Assembly (NCBI RefSeq): GCF_023973825.1
Contig: NC_090127.1
Coordinates: 3,151,501-3,215,500, forward strand
Direction: 5' to 3'
Length of the DNA: 64,000 nt
Source of the DNA: Plasmodium brasilianum
Taxonomy: Eukaryota > Apicomplexa > Aconoidasida > Haemosporida > Plasmodiidae
Position numbers and translations under genes: made by a program. Every line of letters starts with the position of its first letter. The first letter of the stretch is position 1. Below the pieces are notes generated by a model. That model ran no database searches, had not been told where the DNA came from, and saw only the letters and a list, made by a program, of their open reading frames with translations. This document shows, one piece after another, positions 43,205 to 54,460 of this stretch.

Positions 43205-44947
43205 ATGAAGCGCGAAAGAAACAAGCTATTAAATGAAAGCAAAGGAAAAAGGAAAAAAAAAGATAAGATAACAGGAACAGGAATCAATGAAAAAAAAGGA
43301 GATACATTTAACCCTCAGCTTAGTGCGAGGGAGTTGAAGAAAATACAGTACTACGAAAATATGTTTAAGAAAATGGAGAAGCAAAAGGAGGAGAATGGTA
43401 ATGAAAGGGAGAATAAAAACAAAAAAAAAAGTAGTCATGTGAGAAAAACGAAAAAGGAAGATACAGCAAATAATAAAAAGGAATTTGATGAAAACAAAGT
43501 GGTATATGAGCATATAATTAAGGATGCAAAAAATGAAGATGTCCATAGTAGTAAAGAGGAATATGAAAATTTAGAAATGAATGAGCAAAAATATCAGAAG
43601 CTTTCCCGAAAAAAAGTGAATGCTAATGATAATACGGATGAAGATTTTACACCTAAAAATTCTACAAAAAAAGAGTATACTATTGATGAAAATGTAAGAG
43701 TATGTAATTCGATTGATAAAAAAAATACAAACGATAATATATTGAATAATAAAGAGTTAATTATTAGAATTAAAAAGGAGAATTTAAGTAAAGAAAAATG
43801 GAAAAATTATAAAATAAATGAGGGTAGTAAAAATGGAACAAATCAAAACAAAAATGTTATAAATTGTAGCTTGTTTAATAGTGATAGCGAAAATGAAACA
43901 GATAAATTAGGAGAAGTAAATAAAAAATATCAAGATGATGAGGATAATATATTTTATAGCACCATTGAAGGGTTAAACAATTACACTGCTAAAAGTAGAA
44001 GCAACGATAGTGATTATGATAGAAATAATAATAAAATCATAGAAATAATAAAAGGAAAAAAGAAATTCAAATGTACAAATAATAATTTGTTGCAAATAAA
44101 TTCTGAAAAGGGGTACGTATCAGATGGTAAAATTAATTACAACAGTTCACAAAATGAAATAAGACTTAAAACAAATGAGAAGAAATATTCAGGTAAAGAA
44201 AAAAAAAATGTATTAAAAATAAAGAGAAGTTTTTCAGTAAATTCTAATATAAATGAATACTTTCTTGATATTACCCCAATTATATTGAAATCCGGTTACG
44301 ATTCTAATAGTTCCGAAAATGGGGTTGAATGTAATGACAACCTTAATTTGTATAGTTTTGAAAATAAGAAGAAAAATGTATTAAATTTGTTAACAGGTAA
44401 TGTTGAAGGAAAGGAAAAATTAACTTATGCTAATAAATGTATAAAAAGTGACATAGTGAAAAATAAAATTTGTTACTACAATTATAATACGCAAAGCAAG
44501 AATAAAACAAATGAATGGAATTTCCTGAATAATGATACAAAGGAGATAATCGAAGATAATGATAATTTCGATTTGTACTTAAATCACAAAGAATATATAG
44601 ATGAAAATATAAATACGAAATCAAGGAGTACCCAATATTTTAATGAAGAAGTTATAAGAATAAAAAAACCCTTTGGTGGTAAAACTTTTAACATAAAGTC
44701 AGCTAGCGATAGTAATAACATTACCTATGTTAATAAAAAATATGATATTAATTGTTGCATAAACAAATATTTAAGTAATATGAGGTATACTAATTTGAAA
44801 AAATTAAAAAAAGTAAATAAGGCGAATTTAAATCTATATGTGAAAAGTTGCACAGATTTTTTAAGCTTCGGTAAGTGTGATAGTGCAATTCTATCCCTGA
44901 AAAAATTTCAAAATGCGTTACAGCAGGAGAGGGAGGGATTGCAATGA
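43205..44947 (+). CDS. Lys/Asn-rich protein of unknown function (580 aa)
   Basis: Single exon from ATG 43205 to TGA 44945. The N-terminal 100 residues are highly basic (KGKRKKKDKITGTGI) and contain an ordered-looking helix SARELKKIQYYENMFKKMEK (about 43322-43381) with R/K-rich surroundings that suggest nuclear import or chromatin association. The middle is Asn/Asp/Lys low complexity. Two other segments look folded: NEYFLDITPIILKSG (about 44253-44297) and the C-terminal KKVNKANLNLYVKSCTDFLS followed by FGKCDSAILSLKKFQNALQQ. No signal peptide or membrane helix. I recognise no family. Confidence 0.8.
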   Translation: MKRERNKLLNESKGKRKKKDKITGTGINEKKGDTFNPQLSARELKKIQYYENMFKKMEKQKEENGNERENKNKKKSSHVRKTKKEDTANNKKEFDENKVVYEHIIKDAKNEDVHSSKEEYENLEMNEQKYQKLSRKKVNANDNTDEDFTPKNSTKKEYTIDENVRVCNSIDKKNTNDNILNNKELIIRIKKENLSKEKWKNYKINEGSKNGTNQNKNVINCSLFNSDSENETDKLGEVNKKYQDDEDNIFYSTIEGLNNYTAKSRSNDSDYDRNNNKIIEIIKGKKKFKCTNNNLLQINSEKGYVSDGKINYNSSQNEIRLKTNEKKYSGKEKKNVLKIKRSFSVNSNINEYFLDITPIILKSGYDSNSSENGVECNDNLNLYSFENKKKNVLNLLTGNVEGKEKLTYANKCIKSDIVKNKICYYNYNTQSKNKTNEWNFLNNDTKEIIEDNDNFDLYLNHKEYIDENINTKSRSTQYFNEEVIRIKKPFGGKTFNIKSASDSNNITYVNKKYDINCCINKYLSNMRYTNLKKLKKVNKANLNLYVKSCTDFLSFGKCDSAILSLKKFQNALQQEREGLQ

Positions 44948-45430
44948 ATCAAACAAAAAAAAAAAAAAAAAAGAAGAAAAGAAGAAAAAATAAAATGAAC
45001 ATTTGAAAAGATACAAACGCCGAAATTTTTGTTTCCTGGTAGTTGGGGAAATATGCATGCATATATGTATATGTGCTTTTCTTGTCTCTCATTCAGTACT
45101 TATTTATTTGTGTATGTAGATATATGTGTACTTAAATGCACGCTACACAAATATTTTAGCAGAAATAACAAGACATAGTATATTATTTTCCCAGTAGGTT
45201 AACAAAAAAAAAAAAAAAAAAATGATGATATAGGTACTAGACCTTTCATGAATAGTTCAATTAGAGTATAAGCAAAAAAAAAAAGTTATAGTTACATTGA
45301 AGATAATATAACCTTTATAACTCGACATCGAGAGTTGCAATTTGCAGGGTAGAGCACATTATATTAAAATGTTAGAATAAAAGATAGAACGAACAGTGTC
45401 ATTTGAAGTTAAAGTATTTATATGTATGTA

Positions 45431-45464
<34 letters not shown>

Positions 45465-46335
45465 TTGTTAGAATTTTTGAATTTATTGAGCAATATATAA
45501 AGGGGCATTTTCTTTTTTTTTTTTTTTTGTTATACATCGATAGTTTTACATTTAATTAATTTTTTTTTTTTTCATTTTTGTTTTCCTTTTTTTGTTTTTC
45601 CCATGTTTTATGTTATTCTAAATTGAGAGGTGTTTTTGTATAATTTTTTCAATATTTTTTTATTTATTTATTTATCAAAATTGGCTTCATTATTTGTATT
45701 TAACTATATGTACACTATGTATATATGGTGGAGCAACATTTGAATACGTAATTATTATTATTATTGTTATTTTATTTTGTTACTATTATTAGGTACATTT
45801 TGTTACTTTCCTCTAATTCTATATATATACAAAATTTTATTCATTATTTATATTCCCTGTTCATTTTTCAGTACTTTTTTATTATTAACCAATTTATGAA
45901 TTAAAAAAAAAAAATAAATAACTGTTAATTACATAAAAAATTAAAATTTTAATCTACAGTAAAAGGAAAAAATGCGTATTGCATTTAAATAATTGCGGAT
46001 GTTTCATTAATATGTGGTTTATATTTAAACCAAAAATGGAAGTACTCTATATTTGAAGGGAAACTAGAGAGTGCACAAATTAATTCCTGTTTTCACGGGG
46101 AGACATACATAGAAAATATGATAACATATTCTAAATATTATATGCATTTAATATTAGATGTTTTCACTTCAAGAAAACAATCACGTCTGTATTCCCGAGT
46201 GTCCATATATATATATATGTACATATTTATATGTGTATGTATGCTTATACCTATTTGTTTCTTCTACTTATGCAAAAAATTAAATATTCAGCCTTCTTTT
46301 GAATTTCTAAAAAAAAAAAAAATTAATAAAATAAC
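44948..46335. other. Convergent 3' region between 580-aa gene (+) and TrpRS (-)
   Basis: No gene seen. TGCATGCA octamer at 45054-45061, poly-A at 45204-45221, poly-T at 45449-45466 and 45511-45528, (ATT)n near 45751-45770, GTGCAC at 46071-46076. ORF 46118-46348 overlaps the TrpRS 3' end on the other strand and is low-complexity. Confidence 0.5.
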
Positions 46336-48347
46336 TTACGTGAAATGACAAAATGAAAAAATATGAGAATAATTCAAAGGAATGGAAAAAATCAGCAAAT
46401 TAATTATCATTGGCAAACTGCTATAACGTTTCTCATTTTTATATTTTTTCTTTTTTATTTTAGCATTATTGTTTACTTTAAAAGTTTTGGATGCTCTCTT
46501 TGATAAACATTTTTTCCCCCTTTTTAAGATATAATCCACTAAATTATCATGAGAATAAAAGATATTATAAAAATGTTTTGACACCACAAAATGGTCGTAA
46601 ATTAGTTGAGATAATTCGTATTTAAAATTAGAATAATTGTTGTTATAAAAGGATAAAATATTATTTATAGTTTCTTGGTTAATATTTGGATTTACATTAT
46701 TATGCTTAAAAAATAATTTTTCTTCATTTATTTTGCTTGAACTGTTTTTTATTGTATAAATGTCTTTTTTTTTTTTTAAGTAACTAAGACATTTAATGTT
46801 ATCATTTGAACTTTCAACATTTTCAGGTGTGCCCGGTTTAAAATTTGTTTTATGATTTTTCTCTAGACTGTGCTCTCTTTCATTTAAAAAGAGATTATCT
46901 TCGAATAGTTGAAAACGTTTGTTGGTTTTTTCTTTTTCCGTTTGTGCACAAACATTTTTAACTTTATAATAGTAGAAGAAAAGAAAAATATTAATGAGAT
47001 TATTTATTTCCTTTGTATTTGGTTTTGCATAAGTTAAAATGTTGTAATTATCTGTTTTACTTTTCTTAATTTTCTTTTCTATTACATCCTTTTCATCAAA
47101 TAGATAAATAATTTTATTTATATTTTCATTATCTGAGAGGTCTTTATTTTTGCTCATTTTATTCTGACCATCCAAGTTCATTACTTCTATGTGAAATTTT
47201 GGGCAGAAAATATTTGGTAGGATTACAGTATGTGGAAAATAGGTATTTACTTTTTTGGAAATTTTTTTAATTATTTCTACATTTTTTTTTTGATCTAACC
47301 CTACTATTAAATATTTAGGTTCATAAAGCAAAATATCTGCTAACATTAAATTTGGATAAGAAATCAAGGCAAATGATTTGTTCTTTCCACTACTCTTTAT
47401 ATGTATATGGTCATTCAGTAAATTAATTGACGTAAAAGAATTTATTAAATAATATAGAGATGTATGTGCTTGAATATCTGATTGTTTAAAAATGTAGAAA
47501 TAATGTTTTTGGAAAATATTCTTCTTGGCAGTTCTTTCGTATTTACCACTGATATTTTTTTCTTCAAGACTTTTTTTACTTAATTTTGTTTTTTCATCAT
47601 TAAATAATTTACCCTGAATAATGTTGTGGGCATTATTTACTACATCGAAATCATCCTTCTGTTTCTCATAATTCAAAAAGGAATAAGATTCGTATACATT
47701 AATGGAACATAATAGCTTGTTTAGATATGCTTCATCTATGAGACCACTCTTAAAATAAGTTAAAATTTTTTCTAATTTTATATTATTTATATAAATATTT
47801 ATATATTCTTTTTTCTTTATATACATGTCTATTATCAAAGAAATAATAACTTTTACAGAGTCCAGAACATTTTGTTTCAAGAAAAACATATTGTTTATGT
47901 CTGTTAAACAATGTAGATCAGCAATTAATATTATTTTCTTTAACTTTACTACATTTTCCTTATTTTTGCTTACATAATTTGTATTTTTTTTTTTTGCTTC
48001 TACGTTTATAAGAGGGTGTAAACAACCAATATAATTTCCCAAGTGAATGCTCCCACTAGGCTGAGAAATTTTTGGGGGGGGGGGAAAAAAAAAAGAAAAA
48101 ATACATAAATGATTACTACATATGTGCTCTTGTTATATTAATAATAAGTTACCTTGATGCCTGTTAAAAAAGTACAGCTATCCTTTAAGCGAAAATTAAA
48201 TTTAATTTTTTTAATATCAACTATTTTATGTAGAAAAAGAGCAATCCTTTCATTTTTTTTTCCTACAGTGACATTTTTACAAAAATTAATTTGAATAATC
48301 AAGAGGAAGGATAAAATTAGGTTTTTCCCTTTTCTCATTATATTCAT
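46336..48347 (-). CDS. WRS2: Tryptophanyl-tRNA synthetase, apicoplast-type leader, two exons (639 aa)
   Basis: Exon 1 is 48153-48347 and exon 2 is 46336-48060; both boundaries are phase 0 and the join restores TGIK|PSGSIHLGNYIG, the class I HIGH region of TrpRS. Exon 1 begins with a hydrophobic signal sequence (KNLILSFLLIIQINFC) followed by a basic, acid-poor stretch (KNVTVGKKNERIALFLHKIV), the two-part leader used for import into the apicoplast. The Rossmann domain continues with IILIADLHCLTDI, the catalytic half has SYPNLMLADILLYEPKYLIV and GLDQKKNVEI, and the second signature is KMSKN in place of KMSKS. Large Lys/Asn inserts expand it well beyond the ~330 residues of bacterial enzymes. It charges tRNA-Trp for organellar translation. 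The 92-bp intron (48061-48152) has eleven C in its polypyrimidine tract. Confidence 0.88.
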
Positions 48348-49655
48348 CAGGAATACTCCAAATTATGGGTGAACGAGCAAGGAAATCCATTTTTTTTTTT
48401 TCTTGAAAGCGCGTTAAAATGGGAGAAAAAAAAACAAAAAAACAAAGAACGGGAGGGAAATAAAATGTACAAATGAATGCTTACATGTTTGTTTTATATA
48501 CTTTTGTATCTTTCAAAGGACATTTTTTTTATTTTTTACTTCCGTTTTTCTCTACTAATTCTTTCATAGAAAAATAATATAAAATAAATAAAATTAAAAA
48601 TACGTAATTCTTTCGTACAGCAGAAATTATGCATATATTAATCAAACAAATACGGTATAAGGGCAACTTACAACTTTATTCAATATATATATACTTTTTT
48701 ATATAATTAATGTGTGTAACTACATAAATGTAATTTTTTGTGATGGGTAAAAATATTTAGAGTAACTTGAAAAATTGTGATGGCGACATATGAACAAAAA
48801 ATAACTATAAAAAATAAGTGAAAGCTCAAATTAAAAAAAAAAAAAAAAAAGTGCAGATTATTCACATAACAATTAGATAAGATTAATTATTATTTTTTCT
48901 CCGCATAGAATTGTATTTTTTTTTTTTTATTTTATGGTTTAATCAAGGATTTGTCAGTTTTTATTAGATAAAATTAAGATAACATAAAATATAATAAAAA
49001 CAACTTTTCACTTTTCACTGTTTTTAACTGGGAGACTTATTCTATGGGCGGTTATAAAGTATGACTTTATAAATAGCTTCAAAAAATTTTTATATCACAA
49101 AATTTAAATTAATTAAAACTGTTAAGTAATATAACGATTGAAAGAAATAAAATAAAATCTCAATGTGTGTTATATATTTTGAGGGAGCATATAAACACGA
49201 AAAAATGAGGCAAATTTTATCACTGTCATCATGAATTGTATATATGCAGACTTTAAAAAAAAAAAGTGCATATATCTAAATGTAAATGTATGTAGATATG
49301 CCAACATACGATCGGAAACCTAGGTTCACAAATATATATATATATATAATTATTCATTTATGTATGAACAAACGTAATGATGATAACTCATACAACAGAT
49401 TCAATATAAAAAAAACAAATATCATAAATGGCTTCCCTTTGAATGTGAAAAAGGAAAAAATTTCATTAAACTGGGTATATTCCAAAAGGGCATAAAATAA
49501 CAAAAAAAAAAAAGGAAAATGAAAGGAAAAAAAAGGAAAATGAAAGGAAAGAAAAGGAGAAATAAAAGGAAAAAAAAGGTAGAAATAAAAGGAAAAAAAA
49601 AGGGAAGAAAAAAGGAGAGAAAAGGAAGGAAAAAGAGAAGAAAATGAAAAAAATC
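48348..49655. other. Intergenic: TrpRS promoter side and 702-aa gene 3' side
   Basis: No supported gene. Poly-A of about 20 at 48833-48850; a perfect hairpin at 49052-49072 preceded by a G-rich patch; a purine repeat at 49502-49645 (separate entry). The ORF at 49286-49495 lacks family signal. Confidence 0.5.
49502..49645 (+). repeat. Purine-rich GGAAAA/GAAAGG tandem tract
   Basis: Irregular 10-21 bp units of A-runs, GGAAAATGAAA and GGAAAGAAAA cover about 145 bp just beyond the stop of the 702-residue gene, giving an almost pure polypurine strand on +. Its minus-strand translation is a meaningless Phe/Ser ORF. Confidence 0.85.
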
Positions 49656-51764
49656 CTATATATCAAATATATCATCCATAGAATATTTCTTGGCGTTCAC
49701 AAAATTTTGCCTGTTGTTATTACTCTTTTTTTTAATTTTTTCATTTATTTGATTGATCATAATTTTTCTTTGATGTAGTTCATAGTTTATATTAGTTTGT
49801 AGCACATCCTTATTTATGTTTATATTTATACTTTTTTCTTTTATATTATCTGTTTTTTCGTTTATATAAATATCTTCAGGCTTTGAAATTTTTTCCTTTC
49901 CCCTTGTTGCATTATCTGCATGGTTACACACATCGTTAATATCTTTATTATCACTAAATACATTTTTATTCGTTGTAATGGAATTTGCATCATTTGAAAA
50001 AGCGCCATTTCCTTTAGGTTTCACTTCATCGATCTTCTTATCATTCTTATTATAATTGGTATCATTTTCTTTTTTTTTAAGCATAATTCTGTTTACCATT
50101 TCTTGGTTATATATGTTATTTAAACATAGATTAATTACATCAGGATCATAGATAATTTGTGTTCCTTTGTTTCTAACCTTTTCCTCAGAATTATTTAATT
50201 CATTAAAATTACCATCTTCTTTATTTTTCACTTGTATGTTGTTATTATGAACTATGTTCGTATTTTCCAGCAACGTTTCCACTTTATTATTATTAAATAC
50301 CTTTTCATTAATAGTATTATTTTCTATATTCGAAGCAATTATTTCATTTTTTATTTTTATACTATCTTGTATAGTAACATTGTTTAAGCTTTCTCCTTTG
50401 GGAGATTCGTTTGAGTTTATACTACCATTGTTCGTTATATTATTATTATTCGTTTCTCTCTTTTTTTTGAATTCATTTCTTAAAGCATATATATGAGAGT
50501 CATATATTACATGATCAATAAAGGTTAAAAATGATAAAGAGAGAATATTAACTAATTTATTATCAATGTCAACTGATGAAGAAGACATGGTCGCATTCTC
50601 CGCTATATTTTTAATGTAGCTATTCAAAATGTTAATTTCTTCACTTGCATTATTTTTGGTATAGATACTGTATGCTGATTCCAACTCGTTTAATGAACTT
50701 TTGTTGCTTAAAGGGTTTTCATAAAAATCTACTGGAATATCTGATGGATACATATTTCCATAGAATTTTTCATTTCCGTCAACTGAGCTATCCTCTTCAC
50801 CACTTTCATCTAAAGATTTTTCACTCTTGCTAGAATAAAAAATATCTATGTTAATATTATCACTTTTTTTATTTGATCTACTTTTTGTATGTTCTTCATA
50901 ATAATTCTCATTAATAAAATCACAATTATTTGTGTATCCCTTTTTTTTCTCTACCTGTTGATTATGTATTTTTCCATAGTTTATGTTAGTTTTATTTTTC
51001 CTTTTTTTGGAGTTTTCTTTGCTTAAAATCTTTTCAATTTTGTCACCATAACCATATTTTTTTTTACCCTTACTTGTTATATTCTCGTTATTATTAATAT
51101 TTACCTCAAATTGGTGATTTTTTAAAAAGGTGGAATTATTAATTTGATCATCAAAAGAGACTTGTTCTTTTTTCGAAAATTCACTTTTTAAATTTTTCTC
51201 CCCTTCCACAACATCACCATTATTATTATTACTATAAATATTGCTGGTATTATTACAACCATTACTGGCAATATTATAACCATTACTGGCATTATTATAA
51301 CTATTATTGTTACTTTTTAGTACTACTGCTGTATCACATTTTTGTTTATCTAACGTTGTTAAAGGCTTGTCATCATGCAAATACTTGCTTTCAATCGTAT
51401 CTTCAAAATAAAAAATTTTAACCTCACTTTCTGGATTTTCGTTGCTAACATTTTTATCACAATTGTTCATATAACTGTTAATAAATGTATAACTGGGAAA
51501 ATTTTTGCCTTCACTGCAGAGCACTTTTTTGTTGTTATGTTCTTCTGACTTTTCATATTCTGTTAACTGATGTTTCTTACTTTCATTTAACATATTAAGT
51601 GTTTTTGAATATTTTGTTTCATCCTTATTTTCATTTTTGTTTGCTTTGTCAAGTAATTTTTCTGCGTTAATTGTAAAACTTTCATCATGAACATTTGTTT
51701 GAGGTTGATTATATTTGTTATTCACCAAATTATTTTCATTTTTATCGAAACATATTTCGTTCAT
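49656..51764 (-). CDS. Asn-rich protein of unknown function (702 aa)
   Basis: Single exon, ATG at 51764, TGA at the distal end (minus strand). Most of the chain is low-complexity Asn/Lys/Glu/Ser, including short repeats of the type NNASNGYNIASNGCNNTSN (about 51290-51235). Three segments look folded: EESAYSIYTKNNASEEINIL region, the helix KLVNILSLSFLTFIDHVIYD with SHIYALRNEFKKK (about 50570-50455), and QIIYDPDVINLCLNNIYNQE (about 50162-50103). The hydrophobic helix followed by a basic amphipathic stretch resembles a small histone-fold-like or coiled element, but I cannot assign a family. No signal peptide or membrane helix. The C-terminus ends KYSMDDIFDI. Confidence 0.8.
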   Translation of the reverse strand: MNEICFDKNENNLVNNKYNQPQTNVHDESFTINAEKLLDKANKNENKDETKYSKTLNMLNESKKHQLTEYEKSEEHNNKKVLCSEGKNFPSYTFINSYMNNCDKNVSNENPESEVKIFYFEDTIESKYLHDDKPLTTLDKQKCDTAVVLKSNNNSYNNASNGYNIASNGCNNTSNIYSNNNNGDVVEGEKNLKSEFSKKEQVSFDDQINNSTFLKNHQFEVNINNNENITSKGKKKYGYGDKIEKILSKENSKKRKNKTNINYGKIHNQQVEKKKGYTNNCDFINENYYEEHTKSRSNKKSDNINIDIFYSSKSEKSLDESGEEDSSVDGNEKFYGNMYPSDIPVDFYENPLSNKSSLNELESAYSIYTKNNASEEINILNSYIKNIAENATMSSSSVDIDNKLVNILSLSFLTFIDHVIYDSHIYALRNEFKKKRETNNNNITNNGSINSNESPKGESLNNVTIQDSIKIKNEIIASNIENNTINEKVFNNNKVETLLENTNIVHNNNIQVKNKEDGNFNELNNSEEKVRNKGTQIIYDPDVINLCLNNIYNQEMVNRIMLKKKENDTNYNKNDKKIDEVKPKGNGAFSNDANSITTNKNVFSDNKDINDVCNHADNATRGKEKISKPEDIYINEKTDNIKEKSINININKDVLQTNINYELHQRKIMINQINEKIKKKSNNNRQNFVNAKKYSMDDIFDI

Positions 51765-54387
51765 TCTATATAAAGTATATTACTTTTTTCTTTTTCTTAT
51801 ATTTTTTAAAATATATAAATAGTTATAAAAATAAAAGCAAGGAAAAATGGTAAATTATTTATAAAAAAAAAAAAAAATATAAATATAATGAAAAATGGTT
51901 AATCACATGTTTAACTTTGTATGAAGAGTGCATGTAAAATAAAATTTGATTATTTTTTTTTAGTACACACAAAAGTTATTCATTTTGAATGATTTAATTA
52001 ATTTTTAAAGGAAAAAAAATATTTTTAATTAAACAGTTGAACTTCAGGAATAAAGATAAAATATTTTAAACAATTATGTTAAAGATATAAAGATGCATGT
52101 AATTATGTATTATATATAAAATTACATATTTATTTATTCGTTTGTAAGTTGTATATAGCATTTTTAAGTGTTATAATTGTTATATATTATGTGTATGTCA
52201 TGATAAGAAAATGTTTAATGGAAACATTTTTTATACTTTCATAAAAAGGATAACTAAAATGTACTGCGTGAATAAGATTGTGTACTATTAGAAACTTATT
52301 TTAAAAATTCAGGAATAAATAAAAACATAAGAAAGACCAATATAATTTACTATTGTTTAACTTCAATCCTTTTTTATTTTTTTTATTCATTGGTAAATTA
52401 AAATATAATGCAGTTAAAAAAATAATTAATTTTTTTTGTATTATATATTAGACTTAAACATTCTTGTATATGCATATGTATAATACATACATACACATAT
52501 CGTATGTACATATATGCATACATACATACACATATCGTATGTACATATATGCTTACATACATACTTATACATATATGCACACTGATAAAATGCTAAGATA
52601 TATAAGATATAAAGGATATCCCATGAAAATGAAAAATACAAAATGAATTTTTAAGTAGATTTATATTTTTATATATCCTTTCATTTTTTGAATGTTTAAG
52701 GGGGGGGGGGAAAAGAGTTTGACCGCGTAATAAAGAAAAACGTTACAGGAAAAATTTTATAATATAAGAGCATTTAAAAAGCTTAAACAGTGTTTCCTAA
52801 TTACTTAGAAAAAAGGAAAAATTAGTTCACTATTTAGTATAGATCAAAGGATTCTAATATGGCAGCATTTAAATATGTATATAATATTGATTTTAAAAGG
52901 ATTAAGGCTATTAAAAACGTTTTAAGTATTACAGCATTTGGGGTGTAGACACCATGAACTAAATCGAGTGCTACGCTTTCTTAAAGAGCAAACAGGGGAA
53001 AATGATTATGTATATATATATATGTATAACACATAAATATATGGAAAAAGATACTGCACATTATTTAATAATAGACGAAATATCAAACCATATTGTAACA
53101 ATTTCAAGAAGTACAATTAATAAAATTAACATAATAATTATTGTTTTTTCGACTGAATAAATATGAAAATATAAATGGTAATAAAAGGGAAGCATATCAT
53201 TGTGAAAATAAATATGAAATAGATTATTTGATGAAAATTAGTTGAAATGTGAGCATGCAATAAGGAGGAAACTTATCCCTCACTAATATATTTTTTCCTA
53301 CGGTAAATAAATACATGGAATTATGTATATTATTAACCATGTATAATATTATGAATATAAGGTATCGTGCTCAGGGGAGAAGAAACTACAATTAATACCA
53401 ATAAAATATTTAAAACTGGTCTCATTTTTTAAATATTTATTATTGTATTAATTCATATATGATGAAATTTTAAAAAGTTAAATATAATTTTGTTTTTGAC
53501 GTGCAAATGCATACAACTTTATTTCTAGTTAAATTTTCAAGAATTACATTTTTATTTCACTAATTGGTTTGAAGGAAGTTTTGTCATTCTAATAACTTAC
53601 AAGCATGTAAACACATTAGCACATTTATATATGTGACTATTCTTTTTATCAATAGAGTAATAAATATTCCTTTTTTTGGTATGAAGTTGCTCAATTTTAG
53701 CAGATCCGCAAAGAATAAAAATTTCGTTTCATTTTATCGGCCTTATAAATTTAAAAATATATATAATGTTATTATTTTTTTAAAAAATGCTTTTGTAGTG
53801 AAACGAATGTACTTTAGATTTTATTAAAATAATAGAAATTATACCCTTATCGTTCACAAATGACTTGTTTTGACTATAAGATATTAAAATGTAAAAGTAC
53901 GTCTATGAAAACGTTGCATATTAACAAATATAAAAAAAATAAAAAAAAATTTATTAAGAATTTAAACTGTTCGTTCTTTTCTTTATTTTGTATTTAAAAA
54001 AAAAAAAAAAATAACATCAAACTGATACTTATCGACATTATACAGAAATGCAAAATAAACGTTTTATAATTTTTTAATTTTATAGGTAAATTGTTTAAAA
54101 AAAAAAAAAATGTATTAACAAATTAAATTCCCGTTTGGTAGTAGTTACTTCATTAGTATTAATTTAATGTATGAGTTTAATCAATTGTTTTAGTTATGTG
54201 TAAGTAATTTTTTTTTAATGTAATAGTTCATAAAGTACTTGTAAAACTTTTTTTTCATTACGACAAAATACATATTTTGTAAGTTTATATACATATATAT
54301 ATATTTATGTATATATATTGTAGACGTAAGAATGTCCGAAAAAAGTTAATATGGTACTAAGTTTTTAAAATAAAATGTTTATAGGGA
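51765..54387. other. Gene-free stretch upstream of the 702-aa gene, left of tRNA-Val
   Basis: No protein gene supported. Contents: a CATA/TACG duplication at 52485-52560 (two near-identical 37-bp units), eleven G at 52700-52710, and comparatively GC-rich, foldable patches at 52930-53000, 53249-53283 and 53355-53400 (see findings). ORF 53633-53827 has a mixed composition but no recognisable family. Confidence 0.5.
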
Positions 54388-54460
54388 GCGGGCATGGTCT
54401 AGTGGCTATGACGCCTGCCTAACACGCAGGAGATCCCGAGTTCGATCCTCGGTGCCCGTA
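54388..54460 (+). tRNA. tRNA-Val (anticodon AAC)
   Basis: A 73-nt cloverleaf: acceptor GCGGGCA pairs with TGCCCGT (first pair G-U), D arm GTC/GAC, anticodon stem CCTGC/GCAGG with loop CTAACAC (AAC at 54421-54423), T arm CCGAG/CTCGG with TTCGATC, discriminator A. No intron. Eight T at about 54495 could be the Pol III stop. Confidence 0.97.

Noticed and set aside
45054..45061. TGCATGCA octamer as an ApiAP2 site
   Set aside because: It lies between two convergent 3' ends, where a promoter role is unlikely, and the core is common.
45222..45300. ATGATGA resembling a box C of a C/D snoRNA
   Set aside because: No box D (CTGA) at suitable distance and no terminal stem.
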